Source of the DNA: Salaquimonas sp041736675
GTDB taxonomy: Bacteria; Pseudomonadota; Alphaproteobacteria; Rhizobiales; Rhizobiaceae
NCBI GenBank assembly: GCA_041736675.1
Contig: JBGSTD010000026.1
Span: 1 to 64,000, forward strand
Reading direction: 5' to 3'
Length of the DNA stretch: 64,000 nt
Under the pieces are notes generated by a model. It was not told the DNA's origin, searched no databases, and saw only the letters and a program-made list of their open reading frames with translations. Position 1 is the stretch's first letter. Each line of letters starts with the position of its first letter. Shown piece after piece: positions 9,261 through 17,926 of this stretch. The position numbers and the translations under genes are program-made.

Positions 9261-10445
9261 TCAGGCGGACAAAACATCCGCTCCCTCTGGATCAGCCATA
9301 CCCAGCGCAAGGTCATCGCGGTGGATCATCTCGCTTCGTCCTTCAAAGCCCAATACCTGCGCAATTTCAGCGCTTCGTCTGCCACAAATTTTCTGCGCCT
9401 GTTCGCTATCATATGCGACCAGACCGCGGCCTATTTCCAGACCCGCAATATTGACAAGGGCAACAACATCGCCGCGGACAAATATTCCGCTAATGCTCTT
9501 TACCCCGGCCGGCAACAGGCTCTTGCCTGAGCGCAACGCCTTCTCAGCGCCTTGATCAAGATGCAATTTTCCGGCGACACCCAACTGTCCGGCAATCCAT
9601 TTTTTACGCGAAGTGACCGGATTTCCTGAAGCCTTGAACCAACTGGATTTGCCCCCATTATCAAGAACTGCAACCGGATTGAGGGTCTTGCCCGATGCAA
9701 TCACCATCGCGGTTCCCGCAGCAGTGGCAATCTTGCCCGCGACAATCTTGGTCACCATGCCGCCACGCGACAACTCGGTTCCCGCGTCACCGGCCATCGC
9801 CTCAATCTGCGGCGTGATTGTCTCGATCTGCTCGATCAGCGTTGCGTTTGGATCGTCCTTGGGCGGTGCGGTATATAGCCCGTCAATATCAGAGAAAAGG
9901 ATCAAGAGGTCGCTTGCCATCATGGTCGCGACCCTTGCCGCCAACCGGTCATTGTCACCATAGCGGATTTCCGATGTGGCAACCGTATCGTTTTCATTGA
10001 TGATAGGAACAGCACCCAGTTTCAACAACGTGTCGATGGTGGCGCGCGCATTGAGATAGCGTCGCCGCTCTTCTGTATCGCTGAGCGTCAGCAATATCTG
10101 GCCAGCCTGAATGCGATGTCTCGCCAGCGCTTCCAGATAAGCGCGCGACAGGGCAATCTGTCCTGCGGCCGCCGAAGCCTGACTTTCCTCAAGTTTCAAC
10201 AGACCCGACCGCAAACCCAAAAGCCCCCGTCCAAGAGCAATAGCTCCTGACGAAACGATCAGCACTTCATGGCCATTTTGCTGCAGCATGGCAACATCAT
10301 CAGCAAGGGATTGCAGCCACTGGGCCTTGAGGCCTGTTGTCCGGTCAACCAGAAGGGATGAACCGATCTTGATAACAATTCGCTTGTAAGCAGCAAGACG
10401 CCCCGAGTCGCGTTTTGTCTCTCCACCCTTTTTACCTGTGACCAT
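9261..10445 (-). CDS. proB: Glutamate 5-kinase ProB with PUA domain
   Basis: The product is about 394 residues. An amino-acid kinase domain begins R-I-V-I-K-I-G-S-S-L-L-V and continues through I-V-S-S-G-A-I-A-L-G and I-I-N-E-N-D-T-V-A-T. A C-terminal PUA domain covers about residues 295-375. It phosphorylates glutamate, the feedback-controlled first step of proline synthesis. The ATG at 10445 overlaps the obg stop (TGATG); a GTG one codon earlier is an alternative. Confidence 0.95.
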   Translation of the reverse strand: MVTGKKGGETKRDSGRLAAYKRIVIKIGSSLLVDRTTGLKAQWLQSLADDVAMLQQNGHEVLIVSSGAIALGRGLLGLRSGLLKLEESQASAAAGQIALSRAYLEALARHRIQAGQILLTLSDTEERRRYLNARATIDTLLKLGAVPIINENDTVATSEIRYGDNDRLAARVATMMASDLLILFSDIDGLYTAPPKDDPNATLIEQIETITPQIEAMAGDAGTELSRGGMVTKIVAGKIATAAGTAMVIASGKTLNPVAVLDNGGKSSWFKASGNPVTSRKKWIAGQLGVAGKLHLDQGAEKALRSGKSLLPAGVKSISGIFVRGDVVALVNIAGLEIGRGLVAYDSEQAQKICGRRSAEIAQVLGFEGRSEMIHRDDLALGMADPEGADVLSA

Positions 10446-11488
10446 CACAGCGGCCTCCAGCGGTTTTCATCCTCATCGCTGGCAGCCTCTTCATCCGGCC
10501 GCAAATGATAAACCTCAACTGCGAGCGCCCGCAGCACCTCGTCAATTCCCTCGCGCGTTGCCGAAGAAAGGATCAGCGGCGTTTTGCCGGAGACCTTTTT
10601 CAGGGCGGCGAGCTTCTTTTTCCGCTCCGCAGCCTGAATCACATCACATTGTGACAATGCCAGAATTTCGACCTTGTCTGCAAGATCATGTCCATAGGCC
10701 TCAACCTCGTGGCGAACCGTACGGTACGCTGCTGCCACATCTTCCTCCTGAGCAGAAACCAGATGCAGCAGGACATTGGTTCTTTCCACATGTCCAAGAA
10801 ACCGGTCACCGATGCCAACCCCCTCGTGCGCCCCTTCGATAAGTCCGGGAATATCTGCAATGACAAATTCACGCCCGTCAATCGAGGCGACACCAAGGTT
10901 TGGATGAAGCGTTGTAAAGGGATAGTCGGCAATTTTCGGCTTGGCCCGTGTAACGGTTGCCAGAAACGTGGATTTGCCTGCATTGGGAAGCCCGAGAAGA
11001 CCAGCATCCGCGATCAGTTTCAGGCGAAGCCAGATTGTCCGCTCGATGCCCTCAAGTCCGGGATTTGCACGACGCGGTGCCTGGTTGGTGGATGTGGTGA
11101 AATAGGCATTACCAAACCCGCCATTGCCGCCCTTGGCGAGCAGATAGCGCTGCCCTTCAAAGGTCAGATCGGCGATCAGCGTTTCATTGTCTTCTTCATA
11201 GATTTGCGTTCCGACCGGAACCTTCAGCGTAATATCCTCGCCCTTGCGTCCGTCGCGGTTGCGCCCCATTCCGTGAACGCCGGTACCGGCTTTGAAATGC
11301 TGCTGGTAGCGATAATCAATCAGCGTGTTGAGGCCTTGAACAGCCTCCACCCAGACATCACCGCCCTTGCCGCCATTGCCGCCGTCAGGTCCGCCAAATT
11401 CCTGGTACTTTTGGCGCAGAAATGAAACCGCGCCAGCTCCCCCGTTCCCGGAACGGGTATAGATTTTTGCCTGATCCAGAAACTTCAT
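10445..11488 (-). CDS. obg: GTPase Obg/CgtA
   Basis: This 347-residue GTPase has the glycine-rich Obg fold at the N-terminus (about 1-158, many G-G-x-G-G repeats). The G domain follows with Walker A G-L-P-N-A-G-K-S-T, switch D-I-P-G-L-I-E-G-A and an S-Q-C-D in place of the usual N-K-x-D G4 motif. It acts in 50S assembly and stress control. It starts the minus-strand block that runs into proBA and nadD. Confidence 0.95.
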   Translation of the reverse strand: MKFLDQAKIYTRSGNGGAGAVSFLRQKYQEFGGPDGGNGGKGGDVWVEAVQGLNTLIDYRYQQHFKAGTGVHGMGRNRDGRKGEDITLKVPVGTQIYEEDNETLIADLTFEGQRYLLAKGGNGGFGNAYFTTSTNQAPRRANPGLEGIERTIWLRLKLIADAGLLGLPNAGKSTFLATVTRAKPKIADYPFTTLHPNLGVASIDGREFVIADIPGLIEGAHEGVGIGDRFLGHVERTNVLLHLVSAQEEDVAAAYRTVRHEVEAYGHDLADKVEILALSQCDVIQAAERKKKLAALKKVSGKTPLILSSATREGIDEVLRALAVEVYHLRPDEEAASDEDENRWRPL

Positions 11489-11517
11489 GATATGATCCGA
11501 TACTCTAAAAACAGATA

Positions 11518-12108
11518 TCAGGCGCTTATTTCGCCCATCCAGCTTTCGCGGGTAATTTCAAAATGATCCAGTTGTTGCATTTCACCCAAAAGTGGATGCA
11601 GTGCTTTGCTGGTTCCGACATGCTTGCCGCCGCATTTGCGGATGACCTTTTTTGATGCTTCATTGCTGACGCGGGCTGAAACCAGAAGAATGGGACGGGT
11701 AGTAACCTTGAAATACAGATCAACCAATCCCCGCGCAGCTTCAGACGCGTAACCCTTGCCCCAAAACGGCTCACCGATCCAGTAACCCATATGCGGTTCG
11801 TCATCTTCCTTTGTTTCATGAAGACTGCCAACTCCAATGAGTTTACCGGTATCAGCTTCCGTCATCGAATAAATGCAGGCACGACCCAGATTTACCTGAG
11901 CATTGGCAATAAACTTGCGGGCATCATCAATCGAATAGGGATGCGGCATGTGAGCCAGCATTCTGGCAACATTGATGTTGTTGGCCAGATGCGCCATTTC
12001 TTCGGCGTCATCCACATGCGGAGGGCGCAGCACCAGACGCTCCGTCGAAATCAGCGGTGTGTCTAGAAACAGGGCTGTCTCTGAATTTGTATGTCTCATC
12101 GCAGTCAT
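11518..12108 (-). CDS. GNAT family acetyltransferase (RimJ/RimL type)
   Basis: The product is about 196 residues, with the RimJ/RimL opening I-S-T-E-R-L-V-L-R-P-P. The acetyl-CoA region is G-Y-W-I-G-E-P-F-W-G-K-G-Y-A-S-E-A. A late V-S-N-E-A-S-K-K-V-I-R-K-C-G segment is the usual N-x-x-S-x-x-x-x-x-K-x-G motif. It probably acetylates a protein N-terminus or a small amine. The ATG at 12108 has AGGA 8 nt upstream; the frame is open for another 16 codons. A GNAT gene between rpmA and obg is a recurring Rhizobiales arrangement. Confidence 0.85.
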   Translation of the reverse strand: MTAMRHTNSETALFLDTPLISTERLVLRPPHVDDAEEMAHLANNINVARMLAHMPHPYSIDDARKFIANAQVNLGRACIYSMTEADTGKLIGVGSLHETKEDDEPHMGYWIGEPFWGKGYASEAARGLVDLYFKVTTRPILLVSARVSNEASKKVIRKCGGKHVGTSKALHPLLGEMQQLDHFEITRESWMGEISA

Positions 12109-12253
12109 GATGGCATTCCTGAAAAATCGAGCGATTGCCTTGCTGGTGCAATTCATAAGCTCTGTCCAATTCGCCGTGCGATTCGTACTTTAGCACGAAT
12201 TTTCACGACAATTGGGCAATCATTCAACATCACATCAAATTGCCCAAAAAAAT

Positions 12254-12276
12254 GGGGAGCTGGTTTCCCGCTCCCC
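12254..12276 (-). terminator. Rho-independent terminator after rpmA
   Basis: Arms GGGGAGC (12254-12260) and GCTCCCC (12270-12276) enclose a 9-nt loop. On the minus strand the stem is followed by a run of seven T at about 12246-12252. It ends the rplU-rpmA transcript, so the downstream GNAT-obg genes need their own promoter. Confidence 0.85.
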
Positions 12277-12323
12277 TAACAAATCCATTATCGGGTCACA
12301 GGACACCGATACAAAAGATCGGC

Positions 12324-12590
12324 TTATTTTGAAGCTTTCGGCGCTTCCACGTTTACAAAGCTACGGCCATTGGCCTTTACTGAGAAAGCAACAACACCCT
12401 CGGTCAATGCGAAAAGAGTGTGGTCCTTGCCAATGCCGACATTGGTTCCCGGGTGGAACTTCGTGCCGCGCTGACGGACCAGGATGTTGCCTGGAACAAC
12501 AGCTTCATTGCCGAATTTTTTGACACCAAGACGCTGGCCCGCGGAATCGCGACCGTTGCGTGAGGAGCCACCAGCTTTTTTATGTGCCAT
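12324..12590 (-). CDS. rpmA: 50S ribosomal protein L27
   Basis: This 88-residue L27 begins M-A-H-K-K-A-G-G-S-S-R-N-G-R-D-S and continues with the conserved G-V-K-K-F-G-N-E-A and R-Q-R-G-T-K-F-H-P-G. The N-terminal tail reaches the peptidyl-transferase centre of the 50S subunit. It follows rplU by about 86 nt in the usual pair. Confidence 0.97.
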   Translation of the reverse strand: MAHKKAGGSSRNGRDSAGQRLGVKKFGNEAVVPGNILVRQRGTKFHPGTNVGIGKDHTLFALTEGVVAFSVKANGRSFVNVEAPKASK

Positions 12591-12676
12591 TTTAGTTTCC
12601 TTCCTTAGGCTTTTCCCGGATCATCTGTCTGAACATCAGGAAAAACATCTAAACTTCAATTTTTGTTCAAAGACCG

Positions 12677-13357
12677 TTATTTCATGGCCTTGGCTTGTTC
12701 GCGCCAGTCAGAAATCTGATCAGCACTGAATGGCATTGCTTCATCAATACGCACAATGTCCGCATCACTCAAGGCTGCAACCTGGGCAAATGTTGTGATA
12801 CCCTGCTCATACAGTTGGCCTTTTGCTACTGGACCTATGCCCTTGATCTTGGTCAGATCATCAGGTTCGCCAGCAGGTGCGGTGAACAGTGGTGCTACAC
12901 TTGATGCTGCTGCGTCAGCTTTGGCTTCTTTTTTAGGCGCGTCCTTTTTTGGAGCTGCCTTTTTGGCCTCAGCCTTTGGTGCATCGGCTGTTACTTCGCC
13001 GGCAGGCTTTTCAGCTTTTGCTGCAGGCTTTGGAGCCTTTTTCGATGGATTGGCACCACCTGTCAGGATTTCAACGATCTGGATCGTTGTCAGATGCTGA
13101 CGGTGACCCTTTTTACGCTGGGAGTTCTGGCGGCGGCGTTTCTTGAAAGAAATGACTTTCTTGGCTCTGCCCTGTTCCACAATTGCTGCAGTAACCATGG
13201 CTCCGGCAACAAGCGGCGCACCAATGTCATTGCCCACAGCGAGAACTTCACCGAATTCAACCAAATCACCGGCTTCGCCAGCGATTTTTTCCACTTTAAG
13301 TACATCATCGGCAACAACGCGATATTGTTTTCCGCCGGTTTTGATGACTGCGAACAT
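12677..13357 (-). CDS. rplU: 50S ribosomal protein L21 with C-terminal helix-hairpin-helix extension
   Basis: The first ~103 residues are a normal L21, from M-F-A-V-I-K-T-G-G-K-Q-Y-R-V to a basic K-K-R-R-R-Q-N-S-Q-R-K-K-G-H-R-Q segment. An Ala/Lys/Pro-rich linker covers about 110-165. The last ~60 residues form a helix-hairpin-helix (K-I-K-G-I-G-P-V-A-K-G-Q-L) with acidic and aromatic residues. Total length is 226 against about 103 for typical L21. Such tails occur in Rhizobiales L21 proteins; their role is not established. The ATG at 13357 starts the L21 domain; the upstream open frame is not used. Confidence 0.94.
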   Translation of the reverse strand: MFAVIKTGGKQYRVVADDVLKVEKIAGEAGDLVEFGEVLAVGNDIGAPLVAGAMVTAAIVEQGRAKKVISFKKRRRQNSQRKKGHRQHLTTIQIVEILTGGANPSKKAPKPAAKAEKPAGEVTADAPKAEAKKAAPKKDAPKKEAKADAAASSVAPLFTAPAGEPDDLTKIKGIGPVAKGQLYEQGITTFAQVAALSDADIVRIDEAMPFSADQISDWREQAKAMK

Positions 13358-13720
13358 TTTATTTCCTTTCGAATGTTCATGCCGGATCTGGTCGCTCTCT
13401 AACGAATGCGCCGTCCGTCTTTTTGTCAGCCTATGATTTTTCTTTGAATATTCAGGGCTTTGGCCCAAAAATTATATCAAATAAACGGGGCGCCGAATAA
13501 CTTCCACGCCACAGTTGTGGGGTGCATACCTTGCAAGCGCTATCGAGTCAAGGTTTGTTGGCAAATTCAAAGCAGGACCGGTGTGCAGCCTACACACTTA
13601 TATTACCTCAACAGGCGATTGCCGCCTGCAAAAATAGATATTAAGGTCTCCACTCCAACTGAGCGGGTCTCAACTACCCGTTTTCCGCAAAAACCTTTCA
13701 AACAGAACCAGAGAACCGCC
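13358..13720. other. Divergent intergenic region between rplU and the dehydratase gene
   Basis: This 363-bp gap must hold the promoters of the rplU-rpmA operon and of the dehydratase gene. I see no convincing leader structure, riboswitch or small gene. Open frames entering from either side lack codon bias and a ribosome-binding site. Confidence 0.6.
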
Positions 13721-15523
13721 ATGGCACGCCCCAAGATGAAACCAGAAGACCTTCGCTCCCGCCAATGGTTTGATAATCCCCTCGATCCGGAGATGACCGC
13801 CCTTTATCTGGAACGCTACCTCAATTACGGCCTTACCCGCGCCGAGTTGCAGTCGCGCAAGCCCATTATCGGCATCGCCCAGACAGGTTCTGACCTTTCG
13901 CCATGCAACCGCCACCATATCGAACTGGCCAAGCGCGTGCGCGACGGCATCATCTCAGCTGGCGGCACTGTCATCGAAATTCCGGTTCACCCTATCCAGG
14001 AAACAGGCAAGCGCCCCACCGCCATGCTGGACCGAAACCTTGCCTATCTCTCGCTTGTTGAGACCCTTTACGGCTATCCGATTGACGGCGTTGTGTTGAC
14101 CATTGGCTGTGACAAGACCACGCCCGCCTTGCTGATGGCTGCTGCCACCGTGAACATTCCCGCCATCGCGCTCTCGGTTGGCCCGATGCTCAACGGATAT
14201 TTCCGCGGCGAGCGCACCGGCTCGGGAACAATCATGTGGAAAGCCCGCCAATTGCTCGCAGCTGGCGAAATCGACATTGAAGGCATGACCGATATGGTTG
14301 CCTCCTCCGCTCCCTCCGTTGGCTATTGCAACACGATGGGCACCGCCACCACCATGAACTCCCTTGCCGAGGCGCTCGGAATGCAATTGCCGGGCTCTGC
14401 CTCGATCCCTGCGCCCTACCGCGAGCGCGGCCAGATTTCCTATGAAACAGGCAAGCGCATTGTCGAAATGGTCTGGGAGGATTTGAAACCCTCCGACATC
14501 ATGACGCGCGAAGCCTTTGAAAACGCCATCGCGCTTAATTCGGCCATTGGCGGATCAACCAATGCCCCGATCCACCTTAACGCCATTGCCCGCCATCTCG
14601 GCGTCAAGCTTGACAACGACGACTGGCAGAAATTTGGCCATGATGTGCCTCTGATCGTCAACCTGCAGCCTGCAGGCGAATATCTTGGCGAGGACTATCA
14701 CCGCGCTGGCGGCGTCCCTGCCGTAATGGGCGAAATGATCAAGGCAGGGCTGTTGCCCCACAAGAATGTAATGACCGTCAACGGCAAGACCATGGGCCAG
14801 AACTGCGCAAAACGCCGTTCGGAAAATACCGAGGTCATCAAGACCATCAAGAATCCGTTGAAACAGGCGGCAGGCTTCATCAACCTCAAGGGCAACCTGT
14901 TTGATTCGGCCATCATGAAGACCAGCGTCATATCGCCGGAATTTCATGAGCGGTATCTATCCAATCCAAAAGACCCGATGGCCTTTGAAGGCAGGGCCAT
15001 TGTCTTTGACGGACCGGAGGATTTTCACCACCGCATTGATGATCCCAAACTGAAGATTGATGAAAACTGCATCCTGTTCATGCGCGGCGCCGGACCCATC
15101 GGTTATCCCGGCGCTGCCGAAGTCGTTAACATGCGCCCGCCTGCCTATCTCATCAAGAAGGGCATTTCCGCCCTTGCCTGTGTTGGCGACGGTCGCCAGT
15201 CCGGCACGTCGGGTTCGCCGTCCATTCTCAACGCCTCGCCGGAAGCTGCTGCAGGAGGCGGCCTCGCGCTGCTGCAAACCGGCGACAAGGTGCGCATCGA
15301 TCTGAAAAAATGCACCGCTGACATGCTACTTTCAAAAGCGGAAATCGAAAAGCGTCGCAAGGCACTGGAAAAAGCCGGCGGATACAAAACCCCGGCAAGC
15401 CAGTCGCCCTGGCAGCAATATTTCCGCGAAAACGTCGGCCCTCTCAGCGAGGGCATGGTTCTGCGCGACGCTCCCAACTACCGATCCATCGCCAAGAAGG
15501 GAACGCCGCGCAACAACCACTGA
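13721..15523 (+). CDS. IlvD/Edd family dehydratase (sugar-acid type)
   Basis: This 600-residue iron-sulfur dehydratase has cluster cysteines in G-S-D-L-S-P-C-N, I-G-C-D-K-T-T-P-A and V-G-Y-C-N-T-M-G-T-A. Typical segments G-G-S-T-N-A-P-I-H-L and S-G-T-S-G-S-P-S-I-L are present. Length and motifs fit the L-arabinonate/D-xylonate branch of the family rather than the branched-chain IlvD, so it probably dehydrates an aldonic acid to a 2-keto-3-deoxy acid. The ATG at 13721 is preferred; the upstream open frame of 87 codons has no family match. The exact substrate is not certain. Confidence 0.85.
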   Translation: MARPKMKPEDLRSRQWFDNPLDPEMTALYLERYLNYGLTRAELQSRKPIIGIAQTGSDLSPCNRHHIELAKRVRDGIISAGGTVIEIPVHPIQETGKRPTAMLDRNLAYLSLVETLYGYPIDGVVLTIGCDKTTPALLMAAATVNIPAIALSVGPMLNGYFRGERTGSGTIMWKARQLLAAGEIDIEGMTDMVASSAPSVGYCNTMGTATTMNSLAEALGMQLPGSASIPAPYRERGQISYETGKRIVEMVWEDLKPSDIMTREAFENAIALNSAIGGSTNAPIHLNAIARHLGVKLDNDDWQKFGHDVPLIVNLQPAGEYLGEDYHRAGGVPAVMGEMIKAGLLPHKNVMTVNGKTMGQNCAKRRSENTEVIKTIKNPLKQAAGFINLKGNLFDSAIMKTSVISPEFHERYLSNPKDPMAFEGRAIVFDGPEDFHHRIDDPKLKIDENCILFMRGAGPIGYPGAAEVVNMRPPAYLIKKGISALACVGDGRQSGTSGSPSILNASPEAAAGGGLALLQTGDKVRIDLKKCTADMLLSKAEIEKRRKALEKAGGYKTPASQSPWQQYFRENVGPLSEGMVLRDAPNYRSIAKKGTPRNNH

Positions 15524-15536
15524 ATTTGCGAGGAAT

Positions 15537-15608
15537 GCTCTCGACAAACAACGCTAATATGCAATGGACAACAAATCATAGTTTCAGGAGAGATGCCGGA
15601 GTGGTCGA
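15537..15608 (+). repeat. 72-bp direct repeat, copy 1 (contains truncated tRNA-Ser 5' part)
   Basis: This segment recurs at 15651-15722 with a single difference (G15566 against A15680). The last 22 bases (15587-15608) equal the first 22 nt of the tRNA-Ser gene, so this copy is a tRNA stub that stops in the D-arm. The two copies start 114 bp apart. Confidence 0.95.
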
Positions 15609-15650
15609 CCCGCTCAGCAAAGCTGCACTAGTTGTCATTTTTGTTCGACC

Positions 15651-15722
15651 GCTCTCGACAAACAACGCTAATATGCAATAGACAACAAATCATAGTTTCA
15701 GGAGAGATGCCGGAGTGGTCGA
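15651..15722 (+). repeat. 72-bp direct repeat, copy 2 (runs into the intact tRNA-Ser)
   Basis: This is the second copy of the repeat, identical at 71 of 72 positions. Its first 50 bases are the upstream, probably promoter-bearing, sequence of the tRNA gene and its last 22 are the tRNA 5' end. Confidence 0.95.
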
Positions 15723-15790
15723 ACGGGGCGGTCTCGAAAACCGTTGTGCTCTCGCGAGTACCCAGGGTTCGAATCCCTGTCTCTCCGCCA
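15701..15790 (+). tRNA. tRNA-Ser(CGA)
   Basis: The 90-nt gene has acceptor arms GGAGAGA and TCTCTCC followed by G and an encoded CCA. The anticodon loop is CTCGAAA with anticodon CGA. A long variable arm of about 17 nt and the T-arm GGTTCGAATCC are present. These are class II tRNA features and fit serine decoding UCG codons. Confidence 0.96.
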
Positions 15791-15895
15791 AATTTTTGAA
15801 AATGCTGTATTTTTCAATAAATGCGAAAAACCCAAAATAAAATGAATGTGTTGTGCGACAAGCAGGCGCCTGATCAGAAAACTGGCAAGACCATC

Positions 15896-16054
15896 GTCAT
15901 GACACCCTCCACCTACAACCAAGCGATCAAGGCCGTCAACTGCTTCAACCTGCTCGACGCCCGCGGTATCATCCCGGCGACCGAACGCCGGAGCTACATA
16001 CTGCGAGTCCGCACATTGGCCAAGGCTTGCGGCAAAGCATTCTTGCAAAAGTAG
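15896..16054 (+). pseudogene. C-terminal fragment of glycyl-tRNA synthetase alpha subunit (glyQ remnant)
   Basis: Reading from about the Val-Met-Thr-Pro at 15896 to the stop at 16054, the translation holds T-Y-N-Q-A-I-K-A, F-N-L-L-D-A-R-G-I-I-P and T-E-R-R-S-Y-I-L-R-V-R-T-L-A-K-A-C. That is the conserved C-terminal helix region of GlyQ. The full subunit is about 300 residues; only about 52 recognisable residues remain, with no catalytic domain, so this is a displaced fragment. The open frame begins at 15821 after the tRNA but its first 25 residues show no similarity. Confidence 0.75.
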
Positions 16055-16100
16055 GAGGGGAAACTGATCCCCCGACGCGAATTTGGAAAACCGGATCGCC

Positions 16101-17021
16101 TCAGAACCGTCCGAGATCGACAGCGTCCTTGTGCACGCTTGGCCAGTCGCGCACTTCCGAAGCGCAGTGGATGTCGTAGAGCGTCGAGTATTCGCTCATT
16201 TCCTTGAACGCGATGATCACGCCGTCGTACTTGCCGTTGTCGTCGCCGATGTCAAACGGCGTGTCGCTGGTTCGCTCCTCGTAGTACGGGCTTTGCCTGA
16301 CCAAACCAAGAAAGCGCTGCATGACCGGGCTTGCCGACATCCTGCCTTCATCTGAGGTCTGCCATCCACTGACACCGGAACTGACAAAATGCGGTGCGAT
16401 GATCGGTCTGCCTGTGACTTGTTTGGAATCGGTGACTTCGCCCATTTGTTCGCTGTAGGTCATCTCTTCTTCGTAGCTCATGTCGGTATGGCCGCAGAAC
16501 CGGACCCGCCGGTGCAGGTGCACGCCATCGGGCTCCCGCTCCTCGAGATCCAGCCGCAGGCGCACGAACACCCGCCGGCTGGCGCGCCCAACCTTGGCCC
16601 GGCTGCTTTTCTCGATGCTGTTGCATCCCCACACCCGCGTCAGGCACCTCGCCGTCGGTCCGCCGTATTTACGGCAGTAAGAATTCGCCAATTCCTCAGC
16701 CCGTTCCCTGGTCTCGGCATGGCCCCAGCCATGCGCAGTCGAATACTCTGTCTGGTCTGCCGCCCAGGCCCCGCAACCGGAACGGAAGGAAAGCACCAGA
16801 TCGCAGTTTTCCCCGCATTCGCGTTTGGCACGCTCCATGGCGTGTCCGATCGAGGGATAGTCGATCGCCCATCCCCATTTCTGACCTCTTGCGCCGTCGG
16901 TATAGAGTGCGGCATCGGCCCAAGCCGGGGCGACAACCAGCTGGACCGGCCACATCAGCGCAACAATGGCGATCACGAAAGCTGTAACCTGTCGAAAGCG
17001 GTATTTTTTCAATCGGCTCAT
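16101..17021 (-). CDS. Secreted cysteine-rich protein with a DUF4189-like N-terminal domain
   Basis: This 306-residue product has a signal peptide (about residues 1-36, ending A-W-A-D-A). The next ~100 residues resemble DUF4189: W-G-W-A-I-D-Y, A-K-R-E-C-G-E-N-C-D-L-V-L-S-F, C-G-A-W-A-A-D, then a helix with Ala/Glu and Y-C-R-K-Y-G-G. The C-terminal half is not recognised. It is the last gene of a four-gene operon and its ATG overlaps the previous stop (ATGA). It is likely periplasmic with several disulfides. Function is unknown. Confidence 0.7.
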   Translation of the reverse strand: MSRLKKYRFRQVTAFVIAIVALMWPVQLVVAPAWADAALYTDGARGQKWGWAIDYPSIGHAMERAKRECGENCDLVLSFRSGCGAWAADQTEYSTAHGWGHAETRERAEELANSYCRKYGGPTARCLTRVWGCNSIEKSSRAKVGRASRRVFVRLRLDLEEREPDGVHLHRRVRFCGHTDMSYEEEMTYSEQMGEVTDSKQVTGRPIIAPHFVSSGVSGWQTSDEGRMSASPVMQRFLGLVRQSPYYEERTSDTPFDIGDDNGKYDGVIIAFKEMSEYSTLYDIHCASEVRDWPSVHKDAVDLGRF

Positions 17022-17926
17022 TTCAAATCATCCATCACGATTGCATCCGGAGCGAACGGTTCAGGTTCCAGCGTTTCCCACCTGCTGTAGACTATGGCCC
17101 CGTCAGAAGCGTTTCCACGGCCAAGCAGCCCGGAAATCCCTGGTATGTTGGAGAGGCCGACATCGGGCAGAAAAGGCGCCACCAACTGATAACTGGCTTT
17201 CTCCGCTTCACGCGCGCCTTGCCAGATCAAGCCGGTTCCCAGCGAGAGAACAAGGAGAATCACGGCAACCCCGGAATTTGAATCAAGATCGGCTATCGAC
17301 CTGAAGCCGAACGGGATCTCTGCCAGCCAAAAGCCAAGATAGAGCACGAGGGCAAACACGGCAGCCCCCGAAAGCAATTCAAAAGACAACGCGTCGCCAA
17401 ACCGCGCGAACGCAGCGCCTGCAACCACAAACCCGCTGGCAAGAGCGACAAGAAATGTAGCCATCTCCATGAATCCGCGAATGCTGCCGCCTGTTTTCTG
17501 CTCGGGAATCGGTTGTTCTGCAGCCGTAACGCCAGATTCAGGCGTCTGCATTTTCTGTTGGGCGTTCAGTTCACGGTGCGCCTGAGATCCCTCTTCAACC
17601 TCAAACAATCCGACCTTGACCGTCTTTTTGGCAGAACCGGCTTGCTGATTACCCGCCTGCACGCCCCCTGCTTCATTGCCCAGTATGTCCTCGGCGCTTA
17701 GCGTGAAACGGGAGGCTGCTTCCTGGGCAGCCATCTCCCGTTCAACAACAGCGATGGCATTGGCAAGTTCATTGAACTTTCCCGCCTTTGCTTCGCCCGG
17801 AACTCCAAGTTCGGCCATGCGGGCGTGAAAGACAGTGCGGGCACGTTCGTAAATCCGCTCACGCTCCGCCGGGTCTGCAGCACCTGCCAGTTCAATCGCC
17901 CGCCTGATCTGCTGCGAAAAATCCAT
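17018..17926 (-). CDS. Membrane protein of unknown function with a helical N-terminal domain
   Basis: The 302-residue product has a soluble helical N-terminus (about 1-75) containing E-R-E-R-I-Y-E-R-A-R and A-I-A-V-V-E-R-E-M-A. A variable linker follows, then three or four membrane helices between about 150 and 240. The C-terminal ~60 residues are hydrophilic. The N-terminal domain resembles the separate 71-residue product encoded at 19524-19739. Its start codon abuts the stop of the preceding gene. I do not recognise the family. Confidence 0.75.
   Translation of the reverse strand: MDFSQQIRRAIELAGAADPAERERIYERARTVFHARMAELGVPGEAKAGKFNELANAIAVVEREMAAQEAASRFTLSAEDILGNEAGGVQAGNQQAGSAKKTVKVGLFEVEEGSQAHRELNAQQKMQTPESGVTAAEQPIPEQKTGGSIRGFMEMATFLVALASGFVVAGAAFARFGDALSFELLSGAAVFALVLYLGFWLAEIPFGFRSIADLDSNSGVAVILLVLSLGTGLIWQGAREAEKASYQLVAPFLPDVGLSNIPGISGLLGRGNASDGAIVYSRWETLEPEPFAPDAIVMDDLK

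Larger units (their letters stand above)
15524..16100. other. Accessory-region boundary with tRNA, repeat and gene fragment
   Basis: This 577-bp stretch holds no intact protein gene. It contains the 72-bp repeat pair, the tRNA-Ser gene and the glyQ fragment, and looks like a recombination scar at the edge of the accessory region to the right. No integrase gene is nearby. Confidence 0.65.

Noticed and set aside
15698..16048. Minus-strand open frame of 116 codons across the tRNA and glyQ fragment
   Set aside because: It runs antisense through the tRNA gene, has no ribosome-binding site or family match, and its composition follows from the opposite strand.
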